From Psychromonas sp. 14N.309.X.WAT.B.A12 (GTDB lineage Bacteria; Pseudomonadota; Gammaproteobacteria; Enterobacterales; Psychromonadaceae), in the NCBI RefSeq assembly GCF_030397575.1, contig NZ_JAPNXS010000003.1:62001-126000 (forward strand): a DNA stretch of 64,000 bases, written 5' to 3'. Under the pieces are notes generated by a model, which was not told the origin of the DNA, did no database searches, and was given only the letters and a program-made list of their open reading frames with translations. The position numbers and the translations under genes are program-made. Shown one piece after another: positions 1-9,359 of this stretch (positions within the stretch are counted from its first letter, which is position 1; every line of letters begins with the position of its first letter).

Positions 1-1712
1 GCGATGGTGCAATGGATGCTAGTAACATGTTGAAACCAGCTTTAGCCCGAGGTGAATTACATTGTGTAGGCGCAACAACCTTAGATGAATATCGTCAGTA
101 TATTGAGAAAGATGCGGCATTAGAGCGTCGTTTTCAGAAAGTACAAGTTGATGAACCTACTGTCGAAGATACCATCGCTATTCTACGTGGTTTGAAAGAG
201 CGTTATGAGCTACATCATAAGGTGCAAATAACAGATCCGGCAATTGTTGCGGCGGCGACTTTGTCACATCGTTATATTTCGGACCGCCAATTACCTGATA
301 AAGCTATTGATTTAATTGATGAAGCTGCATCTAGTATCCGTTTACAAATGGACTCTAAGCCGGAGAATTTAGATAAATTAGGCCGTAAAATAATTCAATT
401 AACCGTAGAGCAAAAGTCATTACAAAATGCGACAGATGAAGCAAGTTTGCAACGTTTAAGTGATTTAGATCAAACTCTTAAAAGCAAAGGCAAAGAATAT
501 AAAGAACTCGATGAAGTATGGAAAACTGAAAAAGCCGCCTTATCGGGTACTCAAAATATTAAACAAGCCCTAGAACAAGCTCGTTTAGACCTTGAGGTCG
601 CCAGTCGTGCTGCGGATTTAACGCGTATGTCTGAATTGCAATATGGTCGTATTCCTGATTTAGAAAAGCAGTTAGATCTTGCTTCTCAAGCTGAAATGCA
701 AGAAATGACACTGCTAAAACATTCTGTGACTGAGAATGAAATTGCGGATATCTTAGCGCATTGGACTGGGATCCCTGTGTCTAAAATGCTCGAAGGTGAG
801 CGTGATAAATTATTAAAAATGGAAAAACACTTACATTCGCAAGTGGTTGGACAAAATGAAGCGATTGAAGCTGTTTCTAATGCTATTCGCCGAAGCCGCG
901 CTGGACTAAGTGATCCAAATCGCCCGATAGGCTCATTTTTATTCTTAGGTCCAACGGGGGTAGGTAAAACTGAGTCTTGTAAAGCATTAGCAAGTTTCCT
1001 CTTTGATAGTGTTGATAATATGGTGCGTATCGATATGTCAGAGTTTATGGAGAAACATGCGGTATCTCGCTTAGTAGGCGCACCTCCTGGTTATGTGGGG
1101 TATGACGAAGGTGGGTATTTAACCGAAGCAGTAAGACGTAAACCTTATTCTGTCATTTTATTGGACGAAATAGAGAAAGCGCATCCAGATGTGTTTAATA
1201 TTTTGTTACAAGTATTAGATGATGGACGTTTGACTGATGGTCAAGGACGTACTGTTGATTTCCGTAATACTGTGATTATTATGACCTCGAATATTGGCTC
1301 AGAAGTGATACAAAATGCGTTTCCGCGAGCCGCTTATGATGATGTTAAGAATCAGTTATTAACTATTTTAGGAAATCATTTTAAACCTGAGTTCTTAAAT
1401 CGTATCGATGAAACAGTGGTATTTCACCCATTAAGTGAAAAACACATTAAATCGATTGCGACGATTCAGCTTCATACGTTACAAACTCGTTTGAAAGCAA
1501 AAGGGTACCAGTTGATGTTTAATGATGCGTCTATTGAGTTATTAGTAGAAGCGGGTTATGACCCAGCTTATGGTGCTCGACCATTAAAACGTGCAATACA
1601 GCAGCTACTAGAAAATGCTTTAGCACAGAAAATTTTATCCGGTGAGTTAAGTACTAGCCATCCTATTTTAGTGGATGTGAAAGATGGGCAACTGGTATTT
1701 GTCGAGCAGTAG
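1..1712 (+). CDS. clpB: ClpB disaggregase, C-terminal two thirds (5' end outside window)
   Basis: ClpB is the hexameric AAA+ chaperone that pulls polypeptides out of aggregates together with DnaK/DnaJ/GrpE in the cytoplasm. The reading frame is open to the left edge, so this is a partial gene. About 569 residues are visible against roughly 857 in E. coli ClpB. Visible parts in order: the end of the first nucleotide-binding domain with [15 protein letters not shown] and the arginine-finger stretch ERRFQKV, the M-domain coiled coil, then the complete second AAA+ domain with Walker [10 protein letters not shown], pore-loop segment GYVGYDEGG and Walker [15 protein letters not shown], and the C-terminal small domain with YGARPLKR. 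The middle coiled coil separates ClpB from ClpA. Identification is secure; the promoter and N-domain are not in the window. Confidence 0.97.
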   Translation, partial: DGAMDASNMLKPALARGELHCVGATTLDEYRQYIEKDAALERRFQKVQVDEPTVEDTIAILRGLKERYELHHKVQITDPAIVAAATLSHRYISDRQLPDKAIDLIDEAASSIRLQMDSKPENLDKLGRKIIQLTVEQKSLQNATDEASLQRLSDLDQTLKSKGKEYKELDEVWKTEKAALSGTQNIKQALEQARLDLEVASRAADLTRMSELQYGRIPDLEKQLDLASQAEMQEMTLLKHSVTENEIADILAHWTGIPVSKMLEGERDKLLKMEKHLHSQVVGQNEAIEAVSNAIRRSRAGLSDPNRPIGSFLFLGPTGVGKTESCKALASFLFDSVDNMVRIDMSEFMEKHAVSRLVGAPPGYVGYDEGGYLTEAVRRKPYSVILLDEIEKAHPDVFNILLQVLDDGRLTDGQGRTVDFRNTVIIMTSNIGSEVIQNAFPRAAYDDVKNQLLTILGNHFKPEFLNRIDETVVFHPLSEKHIKSIATIQLHTLQTRLKAKGYQLMFNDASIELLVEAGYDPAYGARPLKRAIQQLLENALAQKILSGELSTSHPILVDVKDGQLVFVEQ

Positions 1713-1740
1713 TTCGCTCAAAAAAAAGCGACCATTTAAA

Positions 1741-1770
1741 AACCTGAGCATTATTGTTCAGGTTTTTTGT
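1741..1770. terminator. Bidirectional rho-independent terminator between clpB and nagC
   Basis: The stem AACCTGA (1741-1747) pairs with TCAGGTT (1758-1764), and the inner GCA/TGT can extend it. A T-run follows on the plus strand and an A-run precedes it, which is a T-run for the minus strand. It lies between two convergent genes, so it can serve both. Confidence 0.8.
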
Positions 1771-1779
1771 TTTAAAGCC

Positions 1780-3012
1780 TTAAACTTTAATTCGTTGTAG
1801 TAGATCGCCTTCATAAATGGCTTGTTTGGTTAAAGCAAAAGCCGCGAGTGTTAGGTCTGCTGTTAATTCAGTGGGAATCACTGATAGTTGATGGTGAAAA
1901 TCAGGTAGGGTTTGAGTATCAGTACATTGTTTAATTGTATCGAATACTAAGTTGCCGGATAAAATAATCTTACCTGTGATCACAATCTTTTCCGGACTTA
2001 ATAGATTCACTAAGATAGCAATACTCTTGCCTAAATAGGTGGCAGCTTGTTGCACTATTGCCTGGCATAAAGGATCTTTATTCGTTGCTGCTAAGTAGAT
2101 ATCGTCAATAGTAAAATCTGAAGTACTGAGCGAAGAAGGGCTACCTGCCGCAATCGCTGTTTTAACTTTGTCAAAGATGGCATTATCACTTACTTCTGTT
2201 TCTAAACACCCAATATTGCCGCAATGACATTGTTTACCTAGAGAATTGATTTGAATATGGCCAATCTCTCCAATATTACAACTTTTACCTAACAGTACTT
2301 TTCCTTCCATGATGACACCTGAACCAACACCATGATGGACGCTAACTAAGATGGAGTCCTGACACTGTCGAGTGGCACCAAAGTAATGTTCTGCCAATGC
2401 TAAGCAACGCGTATGGTTGCCAATAAAGGTTGGGATATTAAAGGCCTGTTCTATCTCTTTAACTAAAGGAGTGTTTTGCAACGGGGAAGTTGAATGGTAA
2501 ATAACAACCCCTGTTTTAGGGTTAACTAAACCAGAGATGGTCATAGAAATAGCTGATATTTTTTCATTGATTAAGGTCGGTTGAGTTATAAACTTAGCGA
2601 TTTCAGAAATGAAAAAATCTATCAAAGCCGCGCTATCAGATACCGTTGGCACATTGATTTGTTTACTCAGGAGTTTTTCTCCAGATAACTTATAATGTGC
2701 AATAGATAACAGGCTTTTTCCTAGTTTGATTGCAATAACATTAATGTTGTGGGCATTGGGAGCGAGAGAGATAGCACGTCGGCCTCCGGTTGATGCTTGT
2801 AAATCGACTTCAGAGATTAAACCGTTTTCCATTAACTGGCGGGTTATTTTAGTCACACTGGCAGGAGCCAGACTACTTACTTTAGCTATTTTTACACGAG
2901 AAATAGGGGCATACTGTTCGATAACTTTATAAATAGTTGCACTATTAAGTTGTTTTACCTGATCAAGGTTAACGATAGTGTTTGGTGTGTTTGCCTGATC
3001 CCCGACATTCAT
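1780..3012 (-). CDS. nagC: NagC-type ROK-family repressor of N-acetylglucosamine genes
   Basis: This 410-residue protein has an N-terminal winged helix (about residues 20-85, with ISRVKIAKVSSLAPASVTKI as the helix-turn-helix) followed by a ROK sugar-sensing domain. The ROK zinc motif CHCGNIGCLE is intact. E. coli NagC (406 aa) and Mlc have the same build. In E. coli NagC senses GlcNAc-6-phosphate and represses the nag genes. The position as last gene of nagB-nagA-nagC favours NagC over Mlc. ATG is preceded by AAGGAAGAG. The gap to nagA is 28 bp, so it is probably autoregulated within the operon. Unlike E. coli, no nagD follows. Confidence 0.92.
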   Translation of the reverse strand: MNVGDQANTPNTIVNLDQVKQLNSATIYKVIEQYAPISRVKIAKVSSLAPASVTKITRQLMENGLISEVDLQASTGGRRAISLAPNAHNINVIAIKLGKSLLSIAHYKLSGEKLLSKQINVPTVSDSAALIDFFISEIAKFITQPTLINEKISAISMTISGLVNPKTGVVIYHSTSPLQNTPLVKEIEQAFNIPTFIGNHTRCLALAEHYFGATRQCQDSILVSVHHGVGSGVIMEGKVLLGKSCNIGEIGHIQINSLGKQCHCGNIGCLETEVSDNAIFDKVKTAIAAGSPSSLSTSDFTIDDIYLAATNKDPLCQAIVQQAATYLGKSIAILVNLLSPEKIVITGKIILSGNLVFDTIKQCTDTQTLPDFHHQLSVIPTELTADLTLAAFALTKQAIYEGDLLQRIKV

Positions 3013-3040
3013 TCATTCTCTTCCTTTACATATCAATGCA

Positions 3041-4177
3041 TTAAATTGTAAGTTGATGATATCCATTAACAATGGTGGCAGTCACATTAAATTGTTGATC
3101 AAATATCGTTAAATTAGCTACCTTGCCGGCCGTTATGGAGCCTAGCTTGTGATCAACTGCAATCGCTTTAGCAGGGTAGTAACTAGCCATTCTAATGGCT
3201 TCATCTAACGGAATACCAACATGTTCAACACATTGTTGAATGGACTCGATCATAGTGACTGCTGAACCACCTAAAGTACCATCTTTACCGACACACTTAC
3301 CATCTTTGTAATACACTTCTGTACCTACAAAATCAAACTGTTCAATATCAGCGCCTGCTGGTGCGGTAGCATCGGTCACTAAGATAAGTTTATCACCCAT
3401 CAAACGTTTGGAGATGCGTATATTTTCGTAAGCAACATGGAAACCATCAACAATAATACCCGCATACAGTTGGTGATCGTAAATAGCACCAACCATGCCT
3501 GGTTCTCTTCCTGTCATAGGAGACATGGCATTAAATAGATGCGTTGCAAAACTAGCACCTTGCTCAATCGCTAAAGTTGCTTGTTGGTAATTCGCATTAC
3601 TGTGACCAAGTGATACAACAATACCGGCATCACTCAATTGTTTAATAAATTCAAGGGGCATTTTTTCTGGCGCGATAGTAATCTGCGCTACGATATCTGC
3701 ATTTTTACAAATTAGATCTACCATTTCAGCTTCAGCAGGACGTATCCATTGAGCTGGGTGGATCCCTTTTTTTTCTTGGCTGATATAGGGACCTTCTAGA
3801 TGTAAACCTAATACTTGATTGCTGGTGGTTTGCATATATTGACGCGTCGCAGCCATGGCTTTTTCGATGCCTTGGTCACTATCTGTAATAAACGTTGGTA
3901 GAAAGCTTGTTGTGCCAGACTTAAGGTTTGCAGAATGCATTATTGATAGTGTTTGCTCACTTTCAGAGCCATTAAACATCACTCCGCCACAACCATTAAG
4001 TTGTAAATCGATAAAACCAGGGCTCAAGTGTTGTCCCTGTAGATCTATTTTCGCTAATGATGATGGCAGGTCTGCAACAGGTACAATCGCGTTAATTAAT
4101 TGCCCTTCAATAATCACTGCGTGATCAGTTAGAACTGATTCAGGGCTATAAATAATGCCATTAACCAATGCATACAT
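3041..4177 (-). CDS. nagA: N-acetylglucosamine-6-phosphate deacetylase
   Basis: NagA converts GlcNAc-6-phosphate to glucosamine-6-phosphate and acetate in the cytoplasm. The 378 residues match the family length (E. coli 382). Visible signatures are [15 protein letters not shown], the metal-binding HLEGPY, GHSNA and THLFNAMSP histidines, and the catalytic aspartate segment [11 protein letters not shown]. It is the middle gene of nagB-nagA-nagC, 24 bp after nagB, and supplies the substrate of NagB. The N-terminus [12 protein letters not shown] aligns with E. coli NagA, so the start is firm. Confidence 0.97.
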   Translation of the reverse strand: MYALVNGIIYSPESVLTDHAVIIEGQLINAIVPVADLPSSLAKIDLQGQHLSPGFIDLQLNGCGGVMFNGSESEQTLSIMHSANLKSGTTSFLPTFITDSDQGIEKAMAATRQYMQTTSNQVLGLHLEGPYISQEKKGIHPAQWIRPAEAEMVDLICKNADIVAQITIAPEKMPLEFIKQLSDAGIVVSLGHSNANYQQATLAIEQGASFATHLFNAMSPMTGREPGMVGAIYDHQLYAGIIVDGFHVAYENIRISKRLMGDKLILVTDATAPAGADIEQFDFVGTEVYYKDGKCVGKDGTLGGSAVTMIESIQQCVEHVGIPLDEAIRMASYYPAKAIAVDHKLGSITAGKVANLTIFDQQFNVTATIVNGYHQLTI

Positions 4178-4201
4178 GTTTAACTTCTCCTTTAAAATAG
4201 G

Positions 4202-5002
4202 TTATAGATTACCTAAATTGCCTGCTTCTACTTCGGTGAAATAATTAAGCGTTTTAACCTTGAGTTCAAGGGTGGCATCAGCGTCACACACAACCACTAC
4301 CTTAGGGTGGAGTTGTAATGCACTCACTGTCCATTGTTGATTCACAGGACCTTCAACGGCGGCATGCAATGCTAACGCTTTAGCGTGACCAGTGACAAGC
4401 GTTAAAATCTCTTCTGCATCTAATAAAGTAGCAACACCTATGGTTAATGCTTTTTTAGGTACTTGATTGATATCATTGTCAAAAAAACGGGAGTTAGCTA
4501 AACGCGTATTAGTTGTTAAGGTTTTTGCTCGAGTGCGAGAAGCTAATGATGAACCTGGTTCATTGAAGGCAATATGTCCATCATTTCCCATGCCACCCAT
4601 AAATAAATGAATCTTACCGTATGCTTTTATTTTCTGTTCGTAACGTTGGCATTCTTCACTTAGGTCGTTTACTTGCCCATCGAGTAAATTAATGTTTTCT
4701 TTTTGAATATCCACATGGTTAAAAAAGTGATTAAACATAAAGCTATAGTAACTTTCTGGATGTGATCGCGGTAAACCAACATATTCATCCATATTAAAAG
4801 TGACAACATGTTTAAAGCTTACTTCTCCAGCTTGATAAAGTGCAATCAATTGTTTGTAAGTGGTTAATGGTGTACCGCCTGTCGGTAAGCCTAAAACAAA
4901 AGGGCGATCCTGTGTTGGTTGAAACTGATTAATTTTATCAGCTATATATCGAGCAGACCAAAGTCCAACCTGTGATGCATTTTCAAGCGGGATTAAGCGC
5001 AT
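4202..5002 (-). CDS. nagB: Glucosamine-6-phosphate deaminase
   Basis: NagB isomerises and deaminates glucosamine-6-phosphate to fructose-6-phosphate plus ammonia, feeding amino sugars into glycolysis. I start the gene at the ATG at 5002, giving [13 protein letters not shown] and 266 residues as in E. coli. An in-frame TTG at 5014 is possible but overlaps the GGAG ribosome site. Motifs include [19 protein letters not shown], the [17 protein letters not shown] active-site loop and GHAKA. The E. coli allosteric tail ending YFTEVE is also present here ([10 protein letters not shown]). It is first in the operon and divergent from nagE. Confidence 0.96.
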   Translation of the reverse strand: MRLIPLENASQVGLWSARYIADKINQFQPTQDRPFVLGLPTGGTPLTTYKQLIALYQAGEVSFKHVVTFNMDEYVGLPRSHPESYYSFMFNHFFNHVDIQKENINLLDGQVNDLSEECQRYEQKIKAYGKIHLFMGGMGNDGHIAFNEPGSSLASRTRAKTLTTNTRLANSRFFDNDINQVPKKALTIGVATLLDAEEILTLVTGHAKALALHAAVEGPVNQQWTVSALQLHPKVVVVCDADATLELKVKTLNYFTEVEAGNLGNL

Positions 5003-5025
5003 GGTAATCTCCAAATATTAAAAAC

Positions 5026-5049
5026 AATTAATTCTCATCGCGAATAAAG
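5026..5049. promoter_or_regulatory. Candidate NagC/Mlc-type operator upstream of nagB
   Basis: An imperfect palindrome TTC-N7-GAA (TTC at 5032, GAA at 5042) sits in a flank reading AATTAATTC...CGAATAAAG, with TTCGCG on the lower strand. This resembles ROK-repressor operators, in which AT-rich arms flank TTCGCG-like cores. It lies 24 bp upstream of the nagB start. The assignment is an inference from motif and position only. Confidence 0.45.
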
Positions 5050-5089
5050 TGGATTGTAATAGCTTGTTGAATATAATGCTAGTGTAAAT

Positions 5090-5111
5090 TTAAGTGATTT
5101 GTGTCACATAA
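5090..5111. promoter_or_regulatory. CRP (cAMP receptor protein) site in the nagB/nagE control region
   Basis: GTGA-N6-TCAC at 5094-5107 sits in the longer match AAGTGATTTGTGTCACATAA, close to the TGTGA-N6-TCACA consensus. It lies midway between the divergent nagB and nagE starts. In E. coli the same intergenic region is CRP-activated. Catabolite control of both directions is therefore likely. Confidence 0.7.
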
Positions 5112-5214
5112 ACTTTCAAAATACTTTGCGCCTATTTAGAAAAACTTTAGAGTCATAGCTTGTTTTTGATACATATTTAAATTTTTATAGGTTATTTGTT
5201 AGTAATTAAAATAA

Positions 5215-5237
5215 ATAATAATAAGTGCGAATTAAGT
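5215..5237. promoter_or_regulatory. Possible second NagC half-operator upstream of nagE
   Basis: GCGAATTAA (5227-5235) repeats one arm of the 5026-5049 candidate (TTAATTCGC on the lower strand), but the other arm is poorly conserved. In E. coli two NagC operators bracket the CRP site and form a repression loop. The spacing here, about 190 bp, would allow the same. This is a weak motif call. Confidence 0.25.
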
Positions 5238-5259
5238 TGAGTGATCAAGGAGCGTTACA

Positions 5260-6726
5260 GTGAATATATTAGGATATATGCAAAAAGTCGGAAGAGCGTT
5301 AATGGTGCCTGTCGCGGTATTACCTGCGGCTGCTATTTTAATGGGGATTGGTTATTGGATTGATCCTAACGGTTGGGGAGGCGATTCTCCCTTAGCTGCT
5401 TTCTTGATTAAAGCAGGTGCTGCGGTTATTGATAACATGGCGTTATTATTTGCTGTTGGTGTTGCCTATGGCATGTCTAAAGACAAAGACGGTGCTGCTG
5501 CTTTATCTGGTTTAGTAGGTTGGTTAGTGGTCACTACTTTACTGTCGCCCGGCGCAGTTGAGCAAATTACTGGTGAAGTCGCACATGCTGCCTTTGGGAA
5601 AATTGAAAATCAGTTTGTAGGTATTCTTATTGGTATCATTTCAGCTGAGTTATACAATAAATTTTCTGATGTTGAATTACACAATGCGCTCGCGTTTTTC
5701 TCTGGTCGTCGTTTAGTACCGATTGTGGTCTCGGTTGTGATGATCATTGTGTCGTTTATCTTAATGGCGATTTGGCCGATTATCTTTTCTGGTTTACAGC
5801 ATTTCGGTGAAAGTATTTCTGGAATGGGGGATATTGGTGCCGGTATTTACGCTTTCTTTAATCGACTACTTATCCCGGTAGGTTTACATCACGCATTAAA
5901 CTCAGTGTTTTGGTTTGATGTAGCGGGTATTAATGATATTCCTAATTTCCTAGCTGGTCAGGAAACTATTATACAGTTTGCTGCTGAAGGGAAAACGGCA
6001 TTAGGGACAGTAGGTATGTATCAAGCTGGTTTCTTCCCTATTATGATGTTTGGTTTACCTGGTGCTGCATTAGCAATTTACACTGCCGCACGTAGTGAGC
6101 ATAAACAAAAAGTGGCTTCTATCATGTTAGCAGCTGCGTTAGCTTCTTTCTTCACTGGGGTTACTGAGCCTTTAGAGTTCTCTTTTATGTTTGTTGCACC
6201 ATTATTGTATGTCGTGCATGCAGTACTAACTGGGATATCTGTATTTATTGCCGCTAATATGGAATGGATTGCAGGCTTTGGTTTCTCTGCTGGTCTAGTG
6301 GATATGGTGCTTTCTTCGCAAAATCCACTTGCTAAACAGTGGTATATGCTACTGGTACAAGGTGTGGCTTTCTTTGCTATCTATTATTTTGTGTTTTTAG
6401 GATTAATCAAATGGTTAAATCTTAAAACTCCGGGGCGTGAAGCAGATGAAGAACTACCAGCAGAAAGTAAATCAAGTGTAGCGAAAGATGGCGATGCATT
6501 AGCGAATGATTATATTGCGGCGTTAGGTGGCATAAAAAATATCGAAGTGATTGACGCTTGTATTACTCGCCTAAGGTTAACTTTAAAAGACCGTAATATT
6601 ATTGAAGATGCTAATTTGAAAAAGTTAGGGGCGATGGGAGTGGTCAAGCTAGGTGAAAAGAACCTACAAGTTATTATTGGCCCTCAAGCAGAAAGTATTG
6701 CTAATCGCATGAAATTATTAAAATAG
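5260..6726 (+). CDS. nagE: N-acetylglucosamine PTS permease, IIC-IIB form without IIA
   Basis: NagE imports GlcNAc across the inner membrane and phosphorylates it to GlcNAc-6-phosphate. It begins with GTG after AAGGAG (spacing 7), and MNILGYMQKVGRAL matches the E. coli NagE N-terminus. Residues 1 to about 385 form the multi-spanning EIIC domain with GLHHALNSVFWFD and TGVTEPLEFSFMF. After a linker the EIIB domain (about 415-488) carries the phospho-cysteine C434 in IDACITRLRL. The protein stops after EIIB at 488 residues, while E. coli NagE has 648 including a fused EIIA. Phosphate must therefore come from a separate IIA-Glc (Crr). It is divergent from nagB and followed by its own terminator. 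Confidence 0.95.
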   Translation: MNILGYMQKVGRALMVPVAVLPAAAILMGIGYWIDPNGWGGDSPLAAFLIKAGAAVIDNMALLFAVGVAYGMSKDKDGAAALSGLVGWLVVTTLLSPGAVEQITGEVAHAAFGKIENQFVGILIGIISAELYNKFSDVELHNALAFFSGRRLVPIVVSVVMIIVSFILMAIWPIIFSGLQHFGESISGMGDIGAGIYAFFNRLLIPVGLHHALNSVFWFDVAGINDIPNFLAGQETIIQFAAEGKTALGTVGMYQAGFFPIMMFGLPGAALAIYTAARSEHKQKVASIMLAAALASFFTGVTEPLEFSFMFVAPLLYVVHAVLTGISVFIAANMEWIAGFGFSAGLVDMVLSSQNPLAKQWYMLLVQGVAFFAIYYFVFLGLIKWLNLKTPGREADEELPAESKSSVAKDGDALANDYIAALGGIKNIEVIDACITRLRLTLKDRNIIEDANLKKLGAMGVVKLGEKNLQVIIGPQAESIANRMKLLK

Positions 6727-6750
6727 TTAACGTTATTACTTGTCTTGTTG

Positions 6751-6775
6751 AGGCACGCTTTGCGTGCCTTTTTTG
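6751..6775 (+). terminator. Rho-independent terminator of nagE
   Basis: The stem AGGCACGC (6751-6758) pairs with GCGTGCCT (6762-6769) across a three-base loop and is followed by a T-run. It is 25 bp after the nagE stop. Confidence 0.9.
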
Positions 6776-6945
6776 TTTCTGGAAATGGCCCGAAAATAAA
6801 TAATTATAAGACCCTTATTTATTGGGGTTGATATAACCACAGGATATCGCGGTGATAGTAGGCATTTTCTATTATTTAACTTGAGGTTAAGCCAAGAATA
6901 TACGATGATTGTTGTTTTTATGAATCATGTCTTTTAGAGGTTAAA

Positions 6946-8607
6946 ATGTCCGAATTGGAAACACGCCCAAGTAATTTTATACGCACTATTATTGAAAACG
7001 ATCTTGAGAGTGGTAAACATCAGACAATTCATACACGTTTTCCACCTGAGCCCAATGGATACTTACATATTGGTCATGCAAAATCGATCTGTTTAAACTT
7101 TGGTTTAGCATCTGATTACCCTAATGCTGCCTGTAATCTTCGCTTTGACGATACTAACCCTGTTAAAGAAGATGCAGATTATGTTGCCGCAATTGAAAAA
7201 GATGTGTCTTGGTTAGGTTTTGAATGGCAAGGTGATGTTCGTTATTCTTCAAACTATTTTGAACAGCTTTTTGATTATGCAGTAGAGTTAATTGAAAATG
7301 ATAAAGCCTACGTTTGTGAGTTAAACGCTGAGCAGACTCGTGAATACCGTGGTACGTTGACTTCTCCTGGTAAAAACAGCCCATTTCGTGATCGTCCTAT
7401 CGCTGAAAGTTTAGATCTGTTTAATCGCATGAGAGCAGGTGAGTTTGAAGAAGGCACGATGATGTTACGTGCTAAAATCGACATGGCTTCACCAAATATG
7501 AAAATGCGTGACCCAGTTATTTACCGTATTCGCTTTGCACACCATCACCAAACTGGTGACAAATGGTGTATCTACCCAATGTACGATTTCACCCATTGTA
7601 TTTCTGATGCTATCGAAGGCATTACACACAGTTTATGTACATTAGAGTTTGAAGATCATCGTCCATTGTACGACTGGGTACTTGCTAATATCAGCATTGA
7701 ATGTAAACCACGTCAGATTGAGTTTTCACGTTTAAACTTACAGTACACATTAACTTCTAAACGTAAATTAAACGCACTAATTGAAGAAAACATCGTAACC
7801 GGGTGGGATGACCCTCGTATGCCAACAATTTCTGGTATGCGTCGCCGTGGTTATCCTGCAGCTTCATTACGAGAGTTTGCTAAGCGTATCGGTGTAACCA
7901 AGCAAGAAAATACGGTAGAGTTGGCTGCTTTGGAAGCTTGTGTACGTGAGAACTTAGAAGCTAACGGTGCACGTGCTATGGCTGTGATTGATCCCGTTAA
8001 AGTAACTATCTCAAACTACGAAGAAGGTAAGTTAGAGCAACTGATTGCACCTGCTCATCCTAAAGATGAAAGTATGGGAACACGAACTATTCCTTTCTCT
8101 CGTGAATTGTATATTGATGCCGCGGATTTCCGTGAAGAAGCTAATAAAAAATACAAGCGCTTAGTATTAGGCAAAGAAGTTCGTTTACGTAATGCTTATA
8201 TGATCAAAGCAGAAGAAGTGGTTAAAGATGAGGAAGGCAATATTACAGAAATTATCTGTTCATATGACCCTACTACATTAGGTAAAAACCCTGAAGATGG
8301 ACGTAAGCCAAAAGGTGTTATCCATTGGGTAAGTGCTGCTTCTAACCATCCTGCAGAGTTCCGTATTTATGATCGTCTATTTACAGTAGAAAACCCTGCA
8401 GCAGCTGAAGATATCCATACAGTATTATATCCAGAATCATTAGTTGTTAAGCATGGCTTTGTTGAAAATAGTCTTGTTGAAGCGCAACCTGAAGTTGCTT
8501 ATCAGTTTGAACGTGAAGGTTACTTCTGTGCCGATAATAAAGACTCAAGTGCCGAGCATCTTGTCTTTAACCGTACCGTTGCCTTACGAGATTCATGGGC
8601 TGGTTAG
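6946..8607 (+). CDS. glnS: Glutaminyl-tRNA synthetase
   Basis: GlnRS charges tRNA-Gln with glutamine. The 553 residues match E. coli (about 554) over the full length. The class I motif lies in [15 protein letters not shown] near residue 35, and the KMSKS equivalent is TSKRKL. The catalytic Rossmann core is followed by two beta-barrel anticodon-binding domains. ATG is preceded by GAGG. The nagE-glnS order is the same as in E. coli, which supports orthology. The 219-bp leader contains an AT-only 9-bp inverted repeat (AATAAATAA/TTATTTATT) of unknown meaning. Confidence 0.98.
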   Translation: MSELETRPSNFIRTIIENDLESGKHQTIHTRFPPEPNGYLHIGHAKSICLNFGLASDYPNAACNLRFDDTNPVKEDADYVAAIEKDVSWLGFEWQGDVRYSSNYFEQLFDYAVELIENDKAYVCELNAEQTREYRGTLTSPGKNSPFRDRPIAESLDLFNRMRAGEFEEGTMMLRAKIDMASPNMKMRDPVIYRIRFAHHHQTGDKWCIYPMYDFTHCISDAIEGITHSLCTLEFEDHRPLYDWVLANISIECKPRQIEFSRLNLQYTLTSKRKLNALIEENIVTGWDDPRMPTISGMRRRGYPAASLREFAKRIGVTKQENTVELAALEACVRENLEANGARAMAVIDPVKVTISNYEEGKLEQLIAPAHPKDESMGTRTIPFSRELYIDAADFREEANKKYKRLVLGKEVRLRNAYMIKAEEVVKDEEGNITEIICSYDPTTLGKNPEDGRKPKGVIHWVSAASNHPAEFRIYDRLFTVENPAAAEDIHTVLYPESLVVKHGFVENSLVEAQPEVAYQFEREGYFCADNKDSSAEHLVFNRTVALRDSWAG

Positions 8608-8629
8608 TGCTTACTAACTTTTTTAATAG

Positions 8630-8654
8630 GCCTGCTTTCAGCAGGCTTTTTTTT
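8630..8654 (+). terminator. Rho-independent terminator of glnS
   Basis: GCCTGCT (8630-8636) pairs with AGCAGGC (8640-8646) over a TTC loop, followed by eight T. It lies just before the 3' end of the convergent exonuclease gene. Confidence 0.9.
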
Positions 8655-8663
8655 ATTGTGTTT

Positions 8664-9359
8664 TTAATACTTTCTAAGAATATCCTGCAGTTTAATATGT
8701 TCTAACCCTCCCATTTTATTGAGTTGTGCTAGCAGCAGTTCTGCACAGGCAAGCGCATCAGTTAATGCATTATGGGCTGAATAAATTGGTAAGTAGTAAC
8801 GTTCTCTGCAGGCATTTAACCTTAACTCTCCGTTTTTTATGAATTGTTTTTTTCGATAAATACGTTGTTTTTCTAGCTGTAAGGTATCAACCGCAAATAG
8901 TTGATGGACTGGTATTCCTAGTTTTAACAGAGCGTGCTCTATAAATTGTATGTCCAATAATGCATGGTGTGCGACTAATACTTTATCCTGGCATTGTTGT
9001 AACAACCACTCTATTACTTCTGAAGTATCTAAAGCTGTTGTTAAGTCTCTATCATGTACTCCATGAATCGTTGCACTTTGCCCAACACTTCCTTGAATTT
9101 TCAATAGCTTGTACTGTGCATATCCAGGTTGTATTTGACCTTTTATAATAGGAATAATACCTATGCTGACCATTTCATCTTTTTTATGATCTAATCCAGT
9201 CATTTCAATATCTAATGCTAAAAAATTAATGTCTGAAACAGGTTTGTTTAATTGTGTGAAAAGGTATTGATAATGTCTTTGTAGGTGAGTTGATTTGTTT
9301 AACTTATTATTACTAATAAGTCGCTTAAGTTTATTGTTTAACCACCATTTTTGAAACAT
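8664..9359 (-). CDS. DnaQ-like DEDD-family 3'-5' exonuclease
   Basis: This is a 231-residue protein with the three exonuclease motifs: FLALDIEMTGLD (Exo I), LVAHHALLDIQFIEHALL (Exo II) and AHNALTDALACAELLL (Exo III, DEDDh type). It is not the replicative epsilon subunit, which is encoded at 17098. Its ATG overlaps the stop of the upstream DUF294 gene (TAATG), so the two are translationally coupled. In marine gammaproteobacteria this exonuclease commonly accompanies the cNMP/CBS/DUF294 protein and the two-subunit symporter. Its substrate in that setting is unknown to me, although processing of a nucleic acid or nucleotide signal is plausible. Confidence 0.85.
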   Translation of the reverse strand: MFQKWWLNNKLKRLISNNKLNKSTHLQRHYQYLFTQLNKPVSDINFLALDIEMTGLDHKKDEMVSIGIIPIIKGQIQPGYAQYKLLKIQGSVGQSATIHGVHDRDLTTALDTSEVIEWLLQQCQDKVLVAHHALLDIQFIEHALLKLGIPVHQLFAVDTLQLEKQRIYRKKQFIKNGELRLNACRERYYLPIYSAHNALTDALACAELLLAQLNKMGGLEHIKLQDILRKY

